56,086 bases of DNA from the NCBI RefSeq assembly GCF_025351285.1, contig NZ_JANXWG010000020.1, positions 1-56,086 of the forward strand. Direction: 5' to 3'. Positions 34,916 to 44,617 of this stretch are shown here, piece after piece (positions within the stretch are counted from its first letter, which is position 1; each line of letters starts with the position of its first letter). The translations under genes were made by a program, and so were the position numbers. Source of the stretch: Novosphingobium sp. (GTDB taxonomy: Bacteria > Pseudomonadota > Alphaproteobacteria > Sphingomonadales > Sphingomonadaceae). The notes under the pieces were generated by a model, which was not told where the DNA came from, made no database searches, and saw nothing but the letters and a program-made list of their open reading frames with translations.

Positions 34916-36708
34916 TTGGCCAGCCCGTTATAGGCGACGCGCACCGAACCGGCACCCGACAGCCCAGGGAAGCGCGGCCACATGCCTTGCGCCAGACCCA
35001 ACCGGCTTTCGGACGGCCCGCCCGCCTGCTTTTCATACATCCAGTAGTTGCGCAGCACCGTCGCCACGTAGCCGCGCGTTTCCCAGTAGGGGATCGATTC
35101 CATCCACAGCAGCGGATCGCCGTTGTCGCGGATCTGCGTGTTCCAACGATCGACCGGCTGCGGGCCGGCGTTGTAAGCGGCGATCACCTTGGGCAGCAGC
35201 CCGCCGGTGGCGTTCGACTGGCTGAGCGTGCGCAGGTGCGCCTGGCCGAACGCGAGGTTGACGGTGGGGCGGTTGAGATCGGTGGCATTGCCGCTCACGC
35301 CCAGTTCGCCGGCATGGTCGCGCGCAGCGGCGGGCATGATCTGCATCAGCCCGCGCGCACCGGCCGGGCTGACCACGGTCGGCCGGAACACCGATTCCTG
35401 CAAGGTGTGCGCGAAGACCAGTGCCGGATCGACTTGCCAGCCGTTGGCCGGGGTCCACTTGGGTGCCGGAAACCTTGCGGATTCATCGGCGCGGGCGCCG
35501 ACAGGCGCATTGTAGGCCATCCACAATTGCGTGCCGGGCAGGCCGATCTCTCGCGCGAGCCGCGACAGCGGGGCGTAGTGCGAAGGATCGCCGATCCGCG
35601 CCTGATAACGCAGCACTTCGTCGGCCAGGCTGTCTTCGCCGATTTCGGCGAGCGCCACGGCGGCGCGGACGTTGGGCAGGTTGCGCAGATTCAGCCAGTC
35701 GTCCGAGTTGAAATCGGCGGAAACCTGCGCTTGCGGCGCGCGCAGCCCGAGCGATTCGGCGGCGATCATGCCGTACAGCGAATCGCGTTGCCTTGCGGCA
35801 TTGCGCAAGGCGGCCGCAACCTTCTGTGGTTCGCGTGCGCGCAAATGGGCACGGCTGGCCCAGTACCAGGCGGCCGAGGTCAGTTCGGTGTTTTCGGCGA
35901 CGGCAGCGGCTTTTTCGAACGATTCGGCGGCAACCTGGTTGTCGCCCGAACGCCATGCGGCCAGGCCCGCGGTCCACAGCCCTTCGGCCACCCACGCGCC
36001 AGACCCTTCGGTGGCCGACAATGCGACCTTGCGCGCATCGGCATCGCGACCCTCGATGAAGTACGACCAGCCCACCTTTTGCCGCCATTCGGCGCGCGCG
36101 GCGGGCGAGAGCGTGGCATCGACCCCGTCGAGCAGCAACTTGGCGCTGTCGGGATCGTCGTACTTGATCTTTTCGTTGATGGCCGCAGCGATGCTGTCGG
36201 GCATCGTGCCATCCGAAGCACTGCGCGGGCGCGAGCGGGCGGGCAGGCGAGGCAGGCTGGAGAATTCCTGCGTGCCGGGCAGCAAGGGCAGCGCGGTGAC
36301 CCCGCGCTTGACCGCGAGCCGGCCGAGCTGATCCGCCCACGGCAACTCGGGCGCCTGGCCGAGCAACGTGGCCAGCGCGGCACCATCGGCCTTGGGCGAT
36401 CCGGCAGCGGCGTAGAACTGCGCCTTGGCTACCGCGTGGAGCGGGCCTTCGGGCTTGGTCGCGAGCAAATCCTGGACCTGCTTCCAGTCGCTGCGATCGA
36501 TCGCCTTGAATACCTGGCCGTAAAAGGTGCGCTCGTCCAGCGTGAGCAGCTTTGGCACCGCGGTCCGGTCGGCGCGCTTGGTGAAGTAGTCCATGGCCGC
36601 GCTGTTGGCGAACGAGGGGGTGGGCGCAAGCGCTCCGGCCACGGCCAGCGCCGCGCCAGTGAGGCCAACAGAACGCCCAGCTATGCGCATCATGCGCGCC
36701 ATTGTCAT
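34912..36708 (-). CDS. Soluble lytic murein transglycosylase
   Basis: Cleaves peptidoglycan glycan strands in the periplasm with formation of 1,6-anhydro ends. The 598-residue precursor begins with a signal peptide (RSVGLTGAALAVAGALAPTPSFA then NSA). A long alpha-helical superhelical region (about 40-440) precedes the SLT domain with HTLQESVFRP (catalytic Glu), VSPAGARGLMQIMPAAA and VIAAYNAGPQPVDRW. The ATG at 36708 overlaps the upstream gene's TGA (ATGA), preferred over an in-frame ATG at 36729. The moaB start overlaps its stop in the same way. Slt70-like architecture fits well; the specific biological role is not shown. Confidence 0.95.
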   Translation of the reverse strand: MTMARMMRIAGRSVGLTGAALAVAGALAPTPSFANSAAMDYFTKRADRTAVPKLLTLDERTFYGQVFKAIDRSDWKQVQDLLATKPEGPLHAVAKAQFYAAAGSPKADGAALATLLGQAPELPWADQLGRLAVKRGVTALPLLPGTQEFSSLPRLPARSRPRSASDGTMPDSIAAAINEKIKYDDPDSAKLLLDGVDATLSPAARAEWRQKVGWSYFIEGRDADARKVALSATEGSGAWVAEGLWTAGLAAWRSGDNQVAAESFEKAAAVAENTELTSAAWYWASRAHLRAREPQKVAAALRNAARQRDSLYGMIAAESLGLRAPQAQVSADFNSDDWLNLRNLPNVRAAVALAEIGEDSLADEVLRYQARIGDPSHYAPLSRLAREIGLPGTQLWMAYNAPVGARADESARFPAPKWTPANGWQVDPALVFAHTLQESVFRPTVVSPAGARGLMQIMPAAARDHAGELGVSGNATDLNRPTVNLAFGQAHLRTLSQSNATGGLLPKVIAAYNAGPQPVDRWNTQIRDNGDPLLWMESIPYWETRGYVATVLRNYWMYEKQAGGPSESRLGLAQGMWPRFPGLSGAGSVRVAYNGLAK

Positions 36709-37535
36709 TGCAGCCCCGCTTCCGTCCATTCGAGCCAGTTCATCCAGATTCGTCGCTTGAGCGACGGCTGCGCCAGCAAAGTTGCCAGCGCAAAGTCCAG
36801 AACCAATGGCACGCTGGCCCTCTCTTGGTTAACCGTTGGTAAAATCGCAGCGTTATTCGCTGGATCGTGCGTGATCAGCGATGAAATGTCGGTTTTGCCC
36901 AAAACCAGCAGCCTTTGCGGCATTGCGAGCGCAACATGATGCATGACCACTGCGCCAAGACCGGCATCGCGGAGCGCATGCCAATCAGGCATGGCCATGG
37001 CTGCGGGCAGTGCGCTGGCCAGATATATTTCGGTGCGGGCCAAGCCCATCGCGCTGAGGATCGCATCGAGCAATTTGCCCTCGCGGCCAGCCAGCAGCAC
37101 TTGTGAATCGCCCGGTTCGGGCATCGGCACCAGGACCATCAGCGGCGCGCCCGCAGGCCCGGCGGACGGCACGCGCGCAGCGGCGGGGGCAGGGCTGAGG
37201 CTGGCTTCGGTGAGCCACCAGCTTGCGAAGTCTTCAAGGCGTTGCGGCCAGTGAGCGGGATTGCCACCGATCGGCGCAATGGCTTCGCTTGTGGCCATCC
37301 GTTCGCGTGCATCGGTTGGACGCCGGGTGGACTCGGGCTGTGTGGTCGGAATGGGGGCCGTGGCTTGTGCCGGAGCAGCCTTGCTTTCGCCCGCAGCGGC
37401 CAGCCAGTCGGCCGGTTCATCATGGAAAGTGCTGTCGACGCCGGCATCGGCCCACCAGCCCAGCGCGGCTTCGAGCGATGCGCGAGACCAGCCTTGCCGA
37501 TCCCCAACCGCAGCACTGGCCTGCCCGAACGCCAA
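36705..37535 (-). CDS. Uracil-DNA-glycosylase-like protein (family 4-like, no cysteines)
   Basis: A 276-residue protein whose core (LMVLVPMPEPGDSQVLLAGREGKLLDAILSAMGLARTEIYLASALP) follows the fold pattern of family 4 uracil-DNA glycosylases. The usual GEAPGxxE is replaced by MPEPGD. There is no Cys anywhere in the protein, so the four [4Fe-4S] ligands of active family 4 enzymes are absent. The C-terminal motif region (VLDFALATLLAQPSLKRRIW) lacks the HP pair. The N-terminus ALGWWADAGVDSTFHDEPADWL is family-like and leads me to the TTG start at 37535; the next in-frame ATG is far inside. The stop overlaps the transglycosylase start. It may be a non-catalytic homologue. Confidence 0.75.
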   Translation of the reverse strand: MAFGQASAAVGDRQGWSRASLEAALGWWADAGVDSTFHDEPADWLAAAGESKAAPAQATAPIPTTQPESTRRPTDARERMATSEAIAPIGGNPAHWPQRLEDFASWWLTEASLSPAPAAARVPSAGPAGAPLMVLVPMPEPGDSQVLLAGREGKLLDAILSAMGLARTEIYLASALPAAMAMPDWHALRDAGLGAVVMHHVALAMPQRLLVLGKTDISSLITHDPANNAAILPTVNQERASVPLVLDFALATLLAQPSLKRRIWMNWLEWTEAGLQ

Positions 37536-37634
37536 ATTCGCCCACCGATCCCGTTATGCCTGACCCCACAGCGGTCTTGACCTTCCCCGCCCCCTCTATC
37601 AAGGCCGCAAGTGATCAATTGCGCGATTAACCCG

Positions 37635-37665
37635 CCCGGACGATGCCCTCACGCGGCAGTCCGGG
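37635..37665 (+). other. Hairpin upstream of the ETF-QO gene
   Basis: CCCGGAC (37635-37641) and GTCCGGG (37659-37665) form a 7-bp stem with a 17-base loop, 20 bases ahead of the ATG at 37686 and close to its SD. It may be a leader element. No riboswitch class is recognised. Confidence 0.35.
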
Positions 37666-37685
37666 CCGGCGAAGGAGTTTGAGGG

Positions 37686-39335
37686 ATGAGCGAACGCGAA
37701 TCGATGCCGTACGATGTGGTCATCGTCGGCGGTGGCCCGGCGGGACTGGCAGCGGCGATCCGGTTGAAACAGCTCGATTCCGAGATTTCGGTCTGCGTGC
37801 TCGAAAAGGGCTCGGAAATCGGCGCGCACATTCTGTCGGGCGCGGTGGTCGATCCCAAGGCGTTCGACGAATTGCTGCCCACCTGGCGCGATGACGGTTG
37901 CCCGATGGCCGAAACGCCGGTGACCGACAACTGGCACTGGGTGCTGACCAAGAAGGGCCACGTTGCGATCCCGCACTGGCCGATGCCTCCATTCATGTCG
38001 AACCACGGCAATTATACCGGCAGCCTGGGCAACTTGTGCCGCTGGCTGGGCGAGAAGGCCGGCGACATGGGGGTCGAGATATTCCCCGGCTTCCCCGCAT
38101 CCGAAGTGCTGTTCGATGAAGCCGGCGCAGTGATGGGCGTCGCCACCCAGGACATGGGCGTGGCCAAGGACGGCAGCCACAAGGGCGATTACCAGCCCGG
38201 CATGGAACTTCACGCAAAATACACTTTGTTTGCAGAGGGCGCGCGCGGACACCTGACAAAGCGTCTGAAGTCGCACTTCGACCTGGAGCGTGATTGCCAG
38301 CCGCAAGTCTACGGCATCGGCATCAAGGAATTGTGGGACATAGATCCCGAAAAGCACGTGCCCGGCCGCGTGCTGCACACGCAAGGCTGGCCGCTGACCG
38401 AAAGCAATGCCTGGGGCGGCGGGTTCCTGTACCACCAGTCGAACAACCAGGTTGCGCTCGGTTTCGTGACCGCGCTCGATTACGCCAACCCGTATGTTTA
38501 TCCGTACGAGGAATTTCAGCGCTGGAAGCAGCACCCTTCGATCCGTGCATTGCTGGAAGGCGGGCGGCGCGTGTCTTACGGCGCGCGCGCGATCAACGAA
38601 GGCGGCTGGCAGTCGGTGCCCAAGCTGGCCTTCCCCGGCGGCGCGCTGATCGGGTGCTCGGCGGGCTTCGTCAACGTGCCCCGCATCAAGGGCAGCCATA
38701 CCGCGATGAAAAGCGGGATGCTGGCGGCCGAAGCGATCGTGGCCGCGGTCAAGGCGGGTCGCGAGAAGGACGAACTGGGCGAATACGATACCGCCGTGCG
38801 CGATAGCTGGATCGCTACCGAACTCAAGAAAGTCCAGAATGCGGAACCACTTGTGGCCAAGTGGGGCGGAAGCTGGGGCACGCTGTTCGCGGGCGCCGAC
38901 ATGTGGCTGCGCACGCTGTTCGGGTTCGGGCTGGCCAAGCCGATGAAGCACCACACCGACGCTTCGGGCACGCAGCGCGCCGATCTGTTCAAGCCGATCG
39001 TTTATCCCAAGCCCGACGGCGTGGTCAGTTTCGATCGTCTGTCGTCGGTTGCGCTGTCTTTCACCAACCATGAGGAGGACCAGCCGTGCCACCTCGTGCT
39101 CAAGGACCCGACTGTGCCGACGCGGATCAACCTGCCGCTTTATGGGGGACCCGAGGCGCGCTTTTGCCCGGCCGGAGTGTACGAATTCCTCGGGATCGAG
39201 GACGGCAAGCCGCGCTTGCAGATCAACGCGCAGAACTGCGTCCACTGCAAGACCTGCGACATCAAGGACACCACCCAGAACATCGAATGGGTGACGCCCG
39301 AGGGTGGCGGTGGGCCGAATTATCCCAATATGTGA
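37686..39335 (+). CDS. Electron transfer flavoprotein-ubiquinone oxidoreductase
   Basis: Passes electrons from ETF, loaded by acyl-CoA and other dehydrogenases, to ubiquinone in the membrane. The 549 residues have the FAD Rossmann motif VVIVGGGPAGLAAAIRL and ILSGAVVDP. KLAFPGGALIGCSAGFVNVPRIKGSHTAMKSGM is the family block before the membrane-facing segment. The C-terminal ferredoxin domain binds a [4Fe-4S] cluster with FCPAGVYEF and NCVHCKTCDIKDTTQNIEW. It fits the beta-oxidation capacity implied by the CoA ligases in the window. The 150-base divergent gap from the preceding minus-strand gene carries its promoter and a small hairpin. Confidence 0.97.
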   Translation: MSERESMPYDVVIVGGGPAGLAAAIRLKQLDSEISVCVLEKGSEIGAHILSGAVVDPKAFDELLPTWRDDGCPMAETPVTDNWHWVLTKKGHVAIPHWPMPPFMSNHGNYTGSLGNLCRWLGEKAGDMGVEIFPGFPASEVLFDEAGAVMGVATQDMGVAKDGSHKGDYQPGMELHAKYTLFAEGARGHLTKRLKSHFDLERDCQPQVYGIGIKELWDIDPEKHVPGRVLHTQGWPLTESNAWGGGFLYHQSNNQVALGFVTALDYANPYVYPYEEFQRWKQHPSIRALLEGGRRVSYGARAINEGGWQSVPKLAFPGGALIGCSAGFVNVPRIKGSHTAMKSGMLAAEAIVAAVKAGREKDELGEYDTAVRDSWIATELKKVQNAEPLVAKWGGSWGTLFAGADMWLRTLFGFGLAKPMKHHTDASGTQRADLFKPIVYPKPDGVVSFDRLSSVALSFTNHEEDQPCHLVLKDPTVPTRINLPLYGGPEARFCPAGVYEFLGIEDGKPRLQINAQNCVHCKTCDIKDTTQNIEWVTPEGGGGPNYPNM

Positions 39336-39344
39336 GTGGGTTGA

Positions 39345-40157
39345 TTGACGATCCTCGAACCAGCCTACGCCAAGATCAACCTTGCGCTGCATGTTCGGCG
39401 GCGGCGCGAGGATGGATATCACGAATTGGAGACGCTGTTTGCGTTTGTCGATTTCGGCGATCGGTTAACGGCCACACCATCGACGCGCGATGAATTGCAC
39501 GTCACCGGCGAGTTTTGTGGTGCACTTGAAGACCCATTCGGAAATATCGTCGCTAAGGCGTTGAATTCATTGCCGCATGGCCGTGGATGGAACGTCATGC
39601 TTGAGAAGCGGCTCCCGGTAGCAGCGGGGCTGGGCGGGGGCTCGGCCGATGCGGGCGCGGTGTTCCGGATGGTCGAACGCAACTTTGGTTTACCCGACAA
39701 CTGGCGGGAAAAGGCTGCAAAACTCGGCGCCGATGTGCCGGCTTGCGTCGCCAGCGTGGCCTGTATCGGCACCGGCACCGGTACTGACCTGGCGCCGCTC
39801 GACAACAACCTGGCCGGACTGTGGGCGCTGCTCGTCAACCCGCGCCTGCCGCTGGCGACCGGGCCGGTGTTCAAGGCCTGGGACGGGACTGACCGTGGCC
39901 CGTTGCCGGCGGGTGCTGCGCGCGCGATCGCGCAAGCAGGCCGCAACGACCTTGCAAGCCCTGCGCAATTGCTTTGCCCGGCGATCGGCGACATCCTCGC
40001 CGCGCTGGCGACAACCCGCCCGTGGTTGGCGCGCATGTCGGGCTCGGGCGCGACCTGTTTCGGGTTGTACGAAAGCGAGGCCGAAACCATGGCCGCACAA
40101 GCCCAACTCGCTGCCGCACATCCCGATTGGTGGTACGCGACCGGAGCTTTGCGGTGA
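39345..40157 (+). CDS. ispE: 4-diphosphocytidyl-2-C-methyl-D-erythritol kinase
   Basis: Phosphorylates CDP-ME in the MEP pathway to isoprenoid precursors. The 270 residues of the GHMP kinase fold show PAYAKINLALHVRRRREDGYHELETLFAFVDF, the ATP loop LPVAAGLGGGSADAGAVFR and MSGSGATCFGLYESE. A TTG at 39345 is the best start because it directly precedes the conserved EPAYAKINL. It is 9 bases after the ETF-QO stop. The stop overlaps the next gene's GTG as GTGA. Confidence 0.94.
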   Translation: MTILEPAYAKINLALHVRRRREDGYHELETLFAFVDFGDRLTATPSTRDELHVTGEFCGALEDPFGNIVAKALNSLPHGRGWNVMLEKRLPVAAGLGGGSADAGAVFRMVERNFGLPDNWREKAAKLGADVPACVASVACIGTGTGTDLAPLDNNLAGLWALLVNPRLPLATGPVFKAWDGTDRGPLPAGAARAIAQAGRNDLASPAQLLCPAIGDILAALATTRPWLARMSGSGATCFGLYESEAETMAAQAQLAAAHPDWWYATGALR

Positions 40158-40879
40158 GCGACCAGCCTGCCTGCCACGTGGTCGGAACCCCAACGCCGGG
40201 TGGCATCCTGATTATCGGCGATCACGCCTCGAACCGCGTTCCGCCCGGCACTGACCTGGGCATCGATCCGGCGCTGATGGATCAGCACATGGCGCTCGAC
40301 ATCGGCGTGGCCGAGGTGGCCGAACGCATGGTCGCCGCCGATCCGTATTTCGCCGCGCTATTGGGCAACGTCAGCCGGTTGGTCTGCGATTTCAATCGGG
40401 AGGAAGACGCGCCCGGACTGGTGCCGATCGAAAGCGATGGCTACGCAATTCCGGGCAACAGGCTCGACGCGGCGGGTGTTGCCCAGCGGCTGGATCGCTT
40501 CCACCGGCCCTATCATGCGGCAATCGAGGCGAATCTCGCCGCCAATCCGCCAGCACTGATCCTTTCGCTCCACAGCTTCACGCCAGCATTGTCGAGCCGC
40601 GCAGAACCGCGCCCGTGGCATGTCGGCGTGCTCTACAACCAGGACGATCGCGGCGCCCGCTTGGCGATTCCGCTGCTCGAAGCCGAAGGCCTCAACGTCG
40701 GCGACCAACTCCCCTATTCGGGCGCGCTGCTCAACGCGACGATGAACCGTCACGCCGAAGTCTGCGGCCGGCTCTATCTCGGTGTGGAAGTTCGGCAGGA
40801 CCAGATCGGCGATGCGGCAGGCCAAGCGGTGTGGGCCGATCGGCTGATGCGGGTGTGCCGTCAAATCGTCTCAAATTAA
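40154..40879 (+). CDS. N-formylglutamate amidohydrolase family protein
   Basis: A 241-residue HutG-type Zn amidohydrolase. The sequence has GDHASNRVPPG, VCDFNREEDAPGLVPIESDGYAIPGN, FHRPYHAAIEA and LILSLHSFTPAL. These are the metal-binding and substrate residues (FNR/HSF type) of the family. The start is a GTG at 40154 that overlaps the ispE TGA. No other histidine-degradation gene is nearby, so a housekeeping amidase role or a peptidase-like function is as likely as histidine breakdown. Confidence 0.87.
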   Translation: MSDQPACHVVGTPTPGGILIIGDHASNRVPPGTDLGIDPALMDQHMALDIGVAEVAERMVAADPYFAALLGNVSRLVCDFNREEDAPGLVPIESDGYAIPGNRLDAAGVAQRLDRFHRPYHAAIEANLAANPPALILSLHSFTPALSSRAEPRPWHVGVLYNQDDRGARLAIPLLEAEGLNVGDQLPYSGALLNATMNRHAEVCGRLYLGVEVRQDQIGDAAGQAVWADRLMRVCRQIVSN

Positions 40880-40951
40880 ACCTTCGACGGCCGGGCGCCG
40901 CTGGACTAGGGCGCGAGCGGTTGCCATAATCGCTTCAAAGGTCGTTTCCTC

Positions 40952-42808
40952 ATGCCCGCATACCGTTCCCGCACCACCACCCATGGCCGCAACATGGCGG
41001 GCGCGCGCGGATTGTGGCGCGCGACGGGGATGAAGGACAGCGATTTCGGCAAGCCGATCATCGCGGTGGTCAATTCGTTCACGCAGTTCGTGCCGGGCCA
41101 TGTCCACTTGAAGGACCTGGGCCAGATGGTCGCGCGCGAGATCGAGGCGGCGGGCGGGGTTGCCAAGGAATTCAACACGATCGCGGTCGATGACGGGATC
41201 GCGATGGGGCACGATGGCATGCTCTATTCGCTGCCCAGCCGCGACCTGATCGCCGACAGCGTCGAATACATGGTCAACGCGCATTGCGCCGATGCGATGG
41301 TGTGCATTTCCAACTGTGACAAGATCACGCCGGGCATGCTGATGGCGGCGCTGCGGATCAACATCCCGGCGGTGTTCGTTTCGGGCGGGCCGATGGAGGC
41401 GGGCAAAGTCGTGCTGAAGGGCAAGACCGTGGCATTGGACCTGGTCGACGCGATGGTCGCGGCCGCCGACGACAAATATACCGACGAGGAAGTGCTGACG
41501 ATCGAGCGTTCGGCCTGCCCGACGTGCGGATCGTGCTCGGGCATGTTCACCGCCAATTCGATGAACTGCCTGACCGAGGCGCTGGGGCTGTCGCTGCCGG
41601 GCAACGGCTCGATGCTGGCGACGCACGCCGATCGGCAGAAGCTGTTCCTCGAAGCCGGGCGCGTCGCGGTCGATCTGTGCAAGCGATATTACGAGCAGGA
41701 CGACGAGAGCGCCTTGCCGCGCAATATCGCCGGCTTCGAAGCGTTCGAGAATGCGATGAGCCTCGATATCGCGATGGGCGGATCGACCAACACCGTGCTC
41801 CACCTGCTCGCCGCCGCGCACGAGGGCGAGGTGGCTTTCACCATGGCCGATATCGACCGTTTGTCACGCCGCGTGCCGGTGCTGTCGAAAGTCGCGCCGG
41901 CCAAGTCTGACGTGCACATGGAAGACGTCCACCGCGCGGGCGGGATCATGGCGATCCTGGGCGAACTCGATCGCGCCGGGCTGCTTCACACGCACTTGCC
42001 GACAGTGCACAGCAAGACGATGGCCGATGCGCTGGCGCAGTGGGATATTTCACAGACCAATTCTGCTTCGGTGCAGGATTTCTACCGCGCCGCGCCGGGT
42101 GGGGTGCCGACGCAGACTGCGTTCAGCCAGAACGAGCGCTGGGACGAATTGGACCTCGATCGCGCGAACGGCGTGATCCGTTCAGCCGACAACGCGTTCT
42201 CGCAGGACGGCGGGATCGCGGTGCTGTCGGGCAATATCGCCGTCGATGGCTGCATCGTGAAGACCGCGGGCGTCGATGAAGCGATCCACGTTTTCGCGGG
42301 GCCGGCCAAAGTGTTCGAAAGCCAGGACGCGGCGGTGACGGGCATCCTGACCGGGCAGGTCGTGGCGGGCGACGTGGTGGTGATCCGCTACGAAGGGCCG
42401 CGCGGCGGACCGGGGATGCAGGAAATGCTGTACCCGACCAGCTATATCAAGTCGAAAGGGCTGGGCGCGGCTTGCGCGCTGGTCACCGACGGGCGCTTTT
42501 CGGGCGGCACTTCGGGGCTGTCGATCGGGCACGTCTCGCCCGAAGCGGCTGAGGGCGGCGCGATCGGCCTGGTTCAAAACGGCGACCGGATCGAGATCGA
42601 TATCCCCGCACGCACGATCAAGCTGGCGATTTCGGATGAGGAACTGGCGGCCCGCCGCGCGGCGATGGACGCGAAGGGCGATCTGGCCTGGCAGCCCGAA
42701 AAGGCCCGCCCGCGCAAGGTTTCGGTGGCGTTGCAGGCTTATGCGGCGATGACGACAAGCGCCGCGCGCGGTGCTGTGCGCGATGTTTCGCAGTTGAAGC
42801 GCGGCTGA
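40952..42808 (+). CDS. ilvD: Dihydroxy-acid dehydratase
   Basis: Fe-S dehydratase of branched-chain amino-acid and pantothenate synthesis. The 618 residues are the full family length. The ligand Cys residues are in [11 protein letters not shown] and [19 protein letters not shown], the fold signature in [13 protein letters not shown], and the active site in [14 protein letters not shown] and [23 protein letters not shown]. 72 bases of short, featureless sequence separate it from the amidohydrolase. The next gene starts 5 bases after its stop. Confidence 0.97.
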   Translation: MPAYRSRTTTHGRNMAGARGLWRATGMKDSDFGKPIIAVVNSFTQFVPGHVHLKDLGQMVAREIEAAGGVAKEFNTIAVDDGIAMGHDGMLYSLPSRDLIADSVEYMVNAHCADAMVCISNCDKITPGMLMAALRINIPAVFVSGGPMEAGKVVLKGKTVALDLVDAMVAAADDKYTDEEVLTIERSACPTCGSCSGMFTANSMNCLTEALGLSLPGNGSMLATHADRQKLFLEAGRVAVDLCKRYYEQDDESALPRNIAGFEAFENAMSLDIAMGGSTNTVLHLLAAAHEGEVAFTMADIDRLSRRVPVLSKVAPAKSDVHMEDVHRAGGIMAILGELDRAGLLHTHLPTVHSKTMADALAQWDISQTNSASVQDFYRAAPGGVPTQTAFSQNERWDELDLDRANGVIRSADNAFSQDGGIAVLSGNIAVDGCIVKTAGVDEAIHVFAGPAKVFESQDAAVTGILTGQVVAGDVVVIRYEGPRGGPGMQEMLYPTSYIKSKGLGAACALVTDGRFSGGTSGLSIGHVSPEAAEGGAIGLVQNGDRIEIDIPARTIKLAISDEELAARRAAMDAKGDLAWQPEKARPRKVSVALQAYAAMTTSAARGAVRDVSQLKRG

Positions 42809-42813
42809 GCGAC

Positions 42814-43167
42814 ATGCGTGTTCGCGTACTATTGACGGTGGCCATGCTGGCGGTTTCCGGCTGCTCCAGGCACGACGATACTGCCGCCGGTGCGCGGCCG
42901 ATCGATTGCGTGCTGGCCGGCGTGGCGAGCCAGTGCAAGGTCGAAACCGTGGTCGAGGGGGATCGCAAGCTGCTGGTCGTGCGGCATCCCGATGGCGGGT
43001 TCCGGCGGTTCGAGGCGGTTGTTGACGGGCGCGGCGTGGTGCCGGCCGATGGCGCGCAAGGCGCCGGCGGCAATTGGACCGAAGACGGCCGCTATGCCGT
43101 AAGCGTGGGGCAGGACCGCTACGTGTTCCCGGCGCGGGAGTTGCCGTCCAATGGCCAAACTCAGTAA
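42814..43167 (+). CDS. Small putative lipoprotein
   Basis: A 117-residue protein with a lipoprotein signal peptide: MRVRVLLTVAMLAVSGC, with lipobox VSGC. The mature part has two further Cys residues and no family that I recognise. It probably sits in the outer membrane through the Lol system encoded nearby. It overlaps the following gene by 17 bases and starts 5 bases after ilvD, so it is part of the same operon. Function unknown. Confidence 0.8.
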   Translation: MRVRVLLTVAMLAVSGCSRHDDTAAGARPIDCVLAGVASQCKVETVVEGDRKLLVVRHPDGGFRRFEAVVDGRGVVPADGAQGAGGNWTEDGRYAVSVGQDRYVFPARELPSNGQTQ

Positions 43168-44617
43168 CGGGGGGGCGGTTGACCCCGATCGCCTGAACCA
43201 GGTGCTCTCGGTTGCGCAGATGCGCAAGGCCGAGCAGGCATTGATCGATGCGGGAACGTTTTCCGAAGGAAGCACTGGGGTCGATGCGCTGATGCAGACG
43301 GCGGGTCGCGGCGCGGGCGAATGGGTGCGGCGGATGGCGGCGGGTCGGCCGGTGACTGTGCTGTGCGGGCCTGGCAACAACGGCGGCGATGGCTATGTGA
43401 TCGCGCAGGCTTTGTTGGAACACGGCAACCCGGTGCAGCTTGTTCCCGCGCGCGAACCTGCCACCGAGGCTGCGCGCAATGCCCGCGCGCTTTATGGTGG
43501 GGCCGTGCTGGCGGCCGACGCAAGGCCGCACGGAGACGTGCTGGTCGATTGCCTGTTCGGCAGCGGCCTGGCGCGCGCATTGCCCGAAGACCTGGCCGCT
43601 CAGCTTCGGGCGCTCGCGGCCAGCCATTTGCACCGCATCGCGATCGATGTGCCGAGCGGGATCGAAAGCGACAGCGGCGCCGCGCTCAACCCGGACCTGC
43701 CCGCGTGGGACCTGACGGTGGCGTTGGGTGCGTGGAAGTTCGCGCATCTGGCGCAGCCGGCTTCGGCGGCGATGGGGATGCTCAAGCTGGTCGATATCGG
43801 CGTGGCCGCGGTGCCCGGCGCGGCGCATGTGCTGGCGCGGCCGCGGATCGAAGCTCCGCCGGTGAATGCGCACAAGTACACGCGCGGGTTGGTGACCGTG
43901 ATCGGCGGGGCAATGCCGGGCGCGCCCCTGCTGTCAGCCGAAGCGGCGATGCGGGCCGGTGCAGGCTATGTCAAATTGGTGGCGCCGCAGCGCGTTGATG
44001 GCATGCCGCCCGATCTGGTGTTCGTCGCCGCGCCCGATGCGGGGGCAATGATGCGCGAGCTTGCCGATCGAAGGACGAGCGCGGTGCTGATCGGGCCGGG
44101 TCAAGGCCGGGATGAGCGCGCGCGGACGCGGCTTTCGGGGGTTCTTTCCTCGCGGATACCGGCGGTGATCGATGCCGATGCCTTGATGCTGCTGTCCCCC
44201 GGGCTGCTGCCACGCCCGGTGGGCGGGCTGATTCTCACCCCCCACGACGGCGAGATGACCGCGCTCGAAAACCGCTTCGGGCTCCCTGCCGATCGGACAA
44301 GGCCCGAGCGCGCCTTGGCGATGGCGCAATTGGTCCAGGCGGTGGTGGTGTTCAAAGGCCCGCAAAGCATCATCGCCTCGCCCAGCGGCGTGGTCCGGAT
44401 CGCCCCGCGCGCGCCAAGCTGGCTTTCGGTTGCAGGCAGCGGCGATGTGCTGGCAGGGATCATGGCGGCGCGTTTGGCGGTCACTTGCAATACGGTGCTT
44501 GCCGCCAAGGAAGCGTTGTGGCTTCATGGCGAAGCTGCCAGACTGGCGGGGCCATCGTTTACGGCGAGCCAGTTGATCGACGCGGTGCGCGAAGCGATGG
44601 TGAGCGCGCTTGTCTGA
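43151..44617 (+). CDS. nnr: Bifunctional NAD(P)H-hydrate epimerase / ADP-dependent dehydratase
   Basis: Repairs damaged NAD(P)HX. The 488 residues are a fusion of the epimerase YjeF_N (TVLCGPGNNGGDGYVIAQALL, IDVPSGIESDSG) and the dehydratase (TVIGGAMPGAPLLSAEAAMRAGAGYVKLV, VIDADAL, LTPHDGEM and SWLSVAGSGDVLAGIMA), with the full active-site set. The start at 43151 overlaps the small lipoprotein by 17 bases; no better start exists. Its end overlaps the TTG of the RNA methyltransferase by 8 bases. Confidence 0.95.
   Translation: MAKLSNGGAVDPDRLNQVLSVAQMRKAEQALIDAGTFSEGSTGVDALMQTAGRGAGEWVRRMAAGRPVTVLCGPGNNGGDGYVIAQALLEHGNPVQLVPAREPATEAARNARALYGGAVLAADARPHGDVLVDCLFGSGLARALPEDLAAQLRALAASHLHRIAIDVPSGIESDSGAALNPDLPAWDLTVALGAWKFAHLAQPASAAMGMLKLVDIGVAAVPGAAHVLARPRIEAPPVNAHKYTRGLVTVIGGAMPGAPLLSAEAAMRAGAGYVKLVAPQRVDGMPPDLVFVAAPDAGAMMRELADRRTSAVLIGPGQGRDERARTRLSGVLSSRIPAVIDADALMLLSPGLLPRPVGGLILTPHDGEMTALENRFGLPADRTRPERALAMAQLVQAVVVFKGPQSIIASPSGVVRIAPRAPSWLSVAGSGDVLAGIMAARLAVTCNTVLAAKEALWLHGEAARLAGPSFTASQLIDAVREAMVSALV

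Noticed and set aside
42182..43873. Long minus-strand frame opposite ilvD and the epimerase gene
   Set aside because: It spans several real genes and has no recognisable domain.
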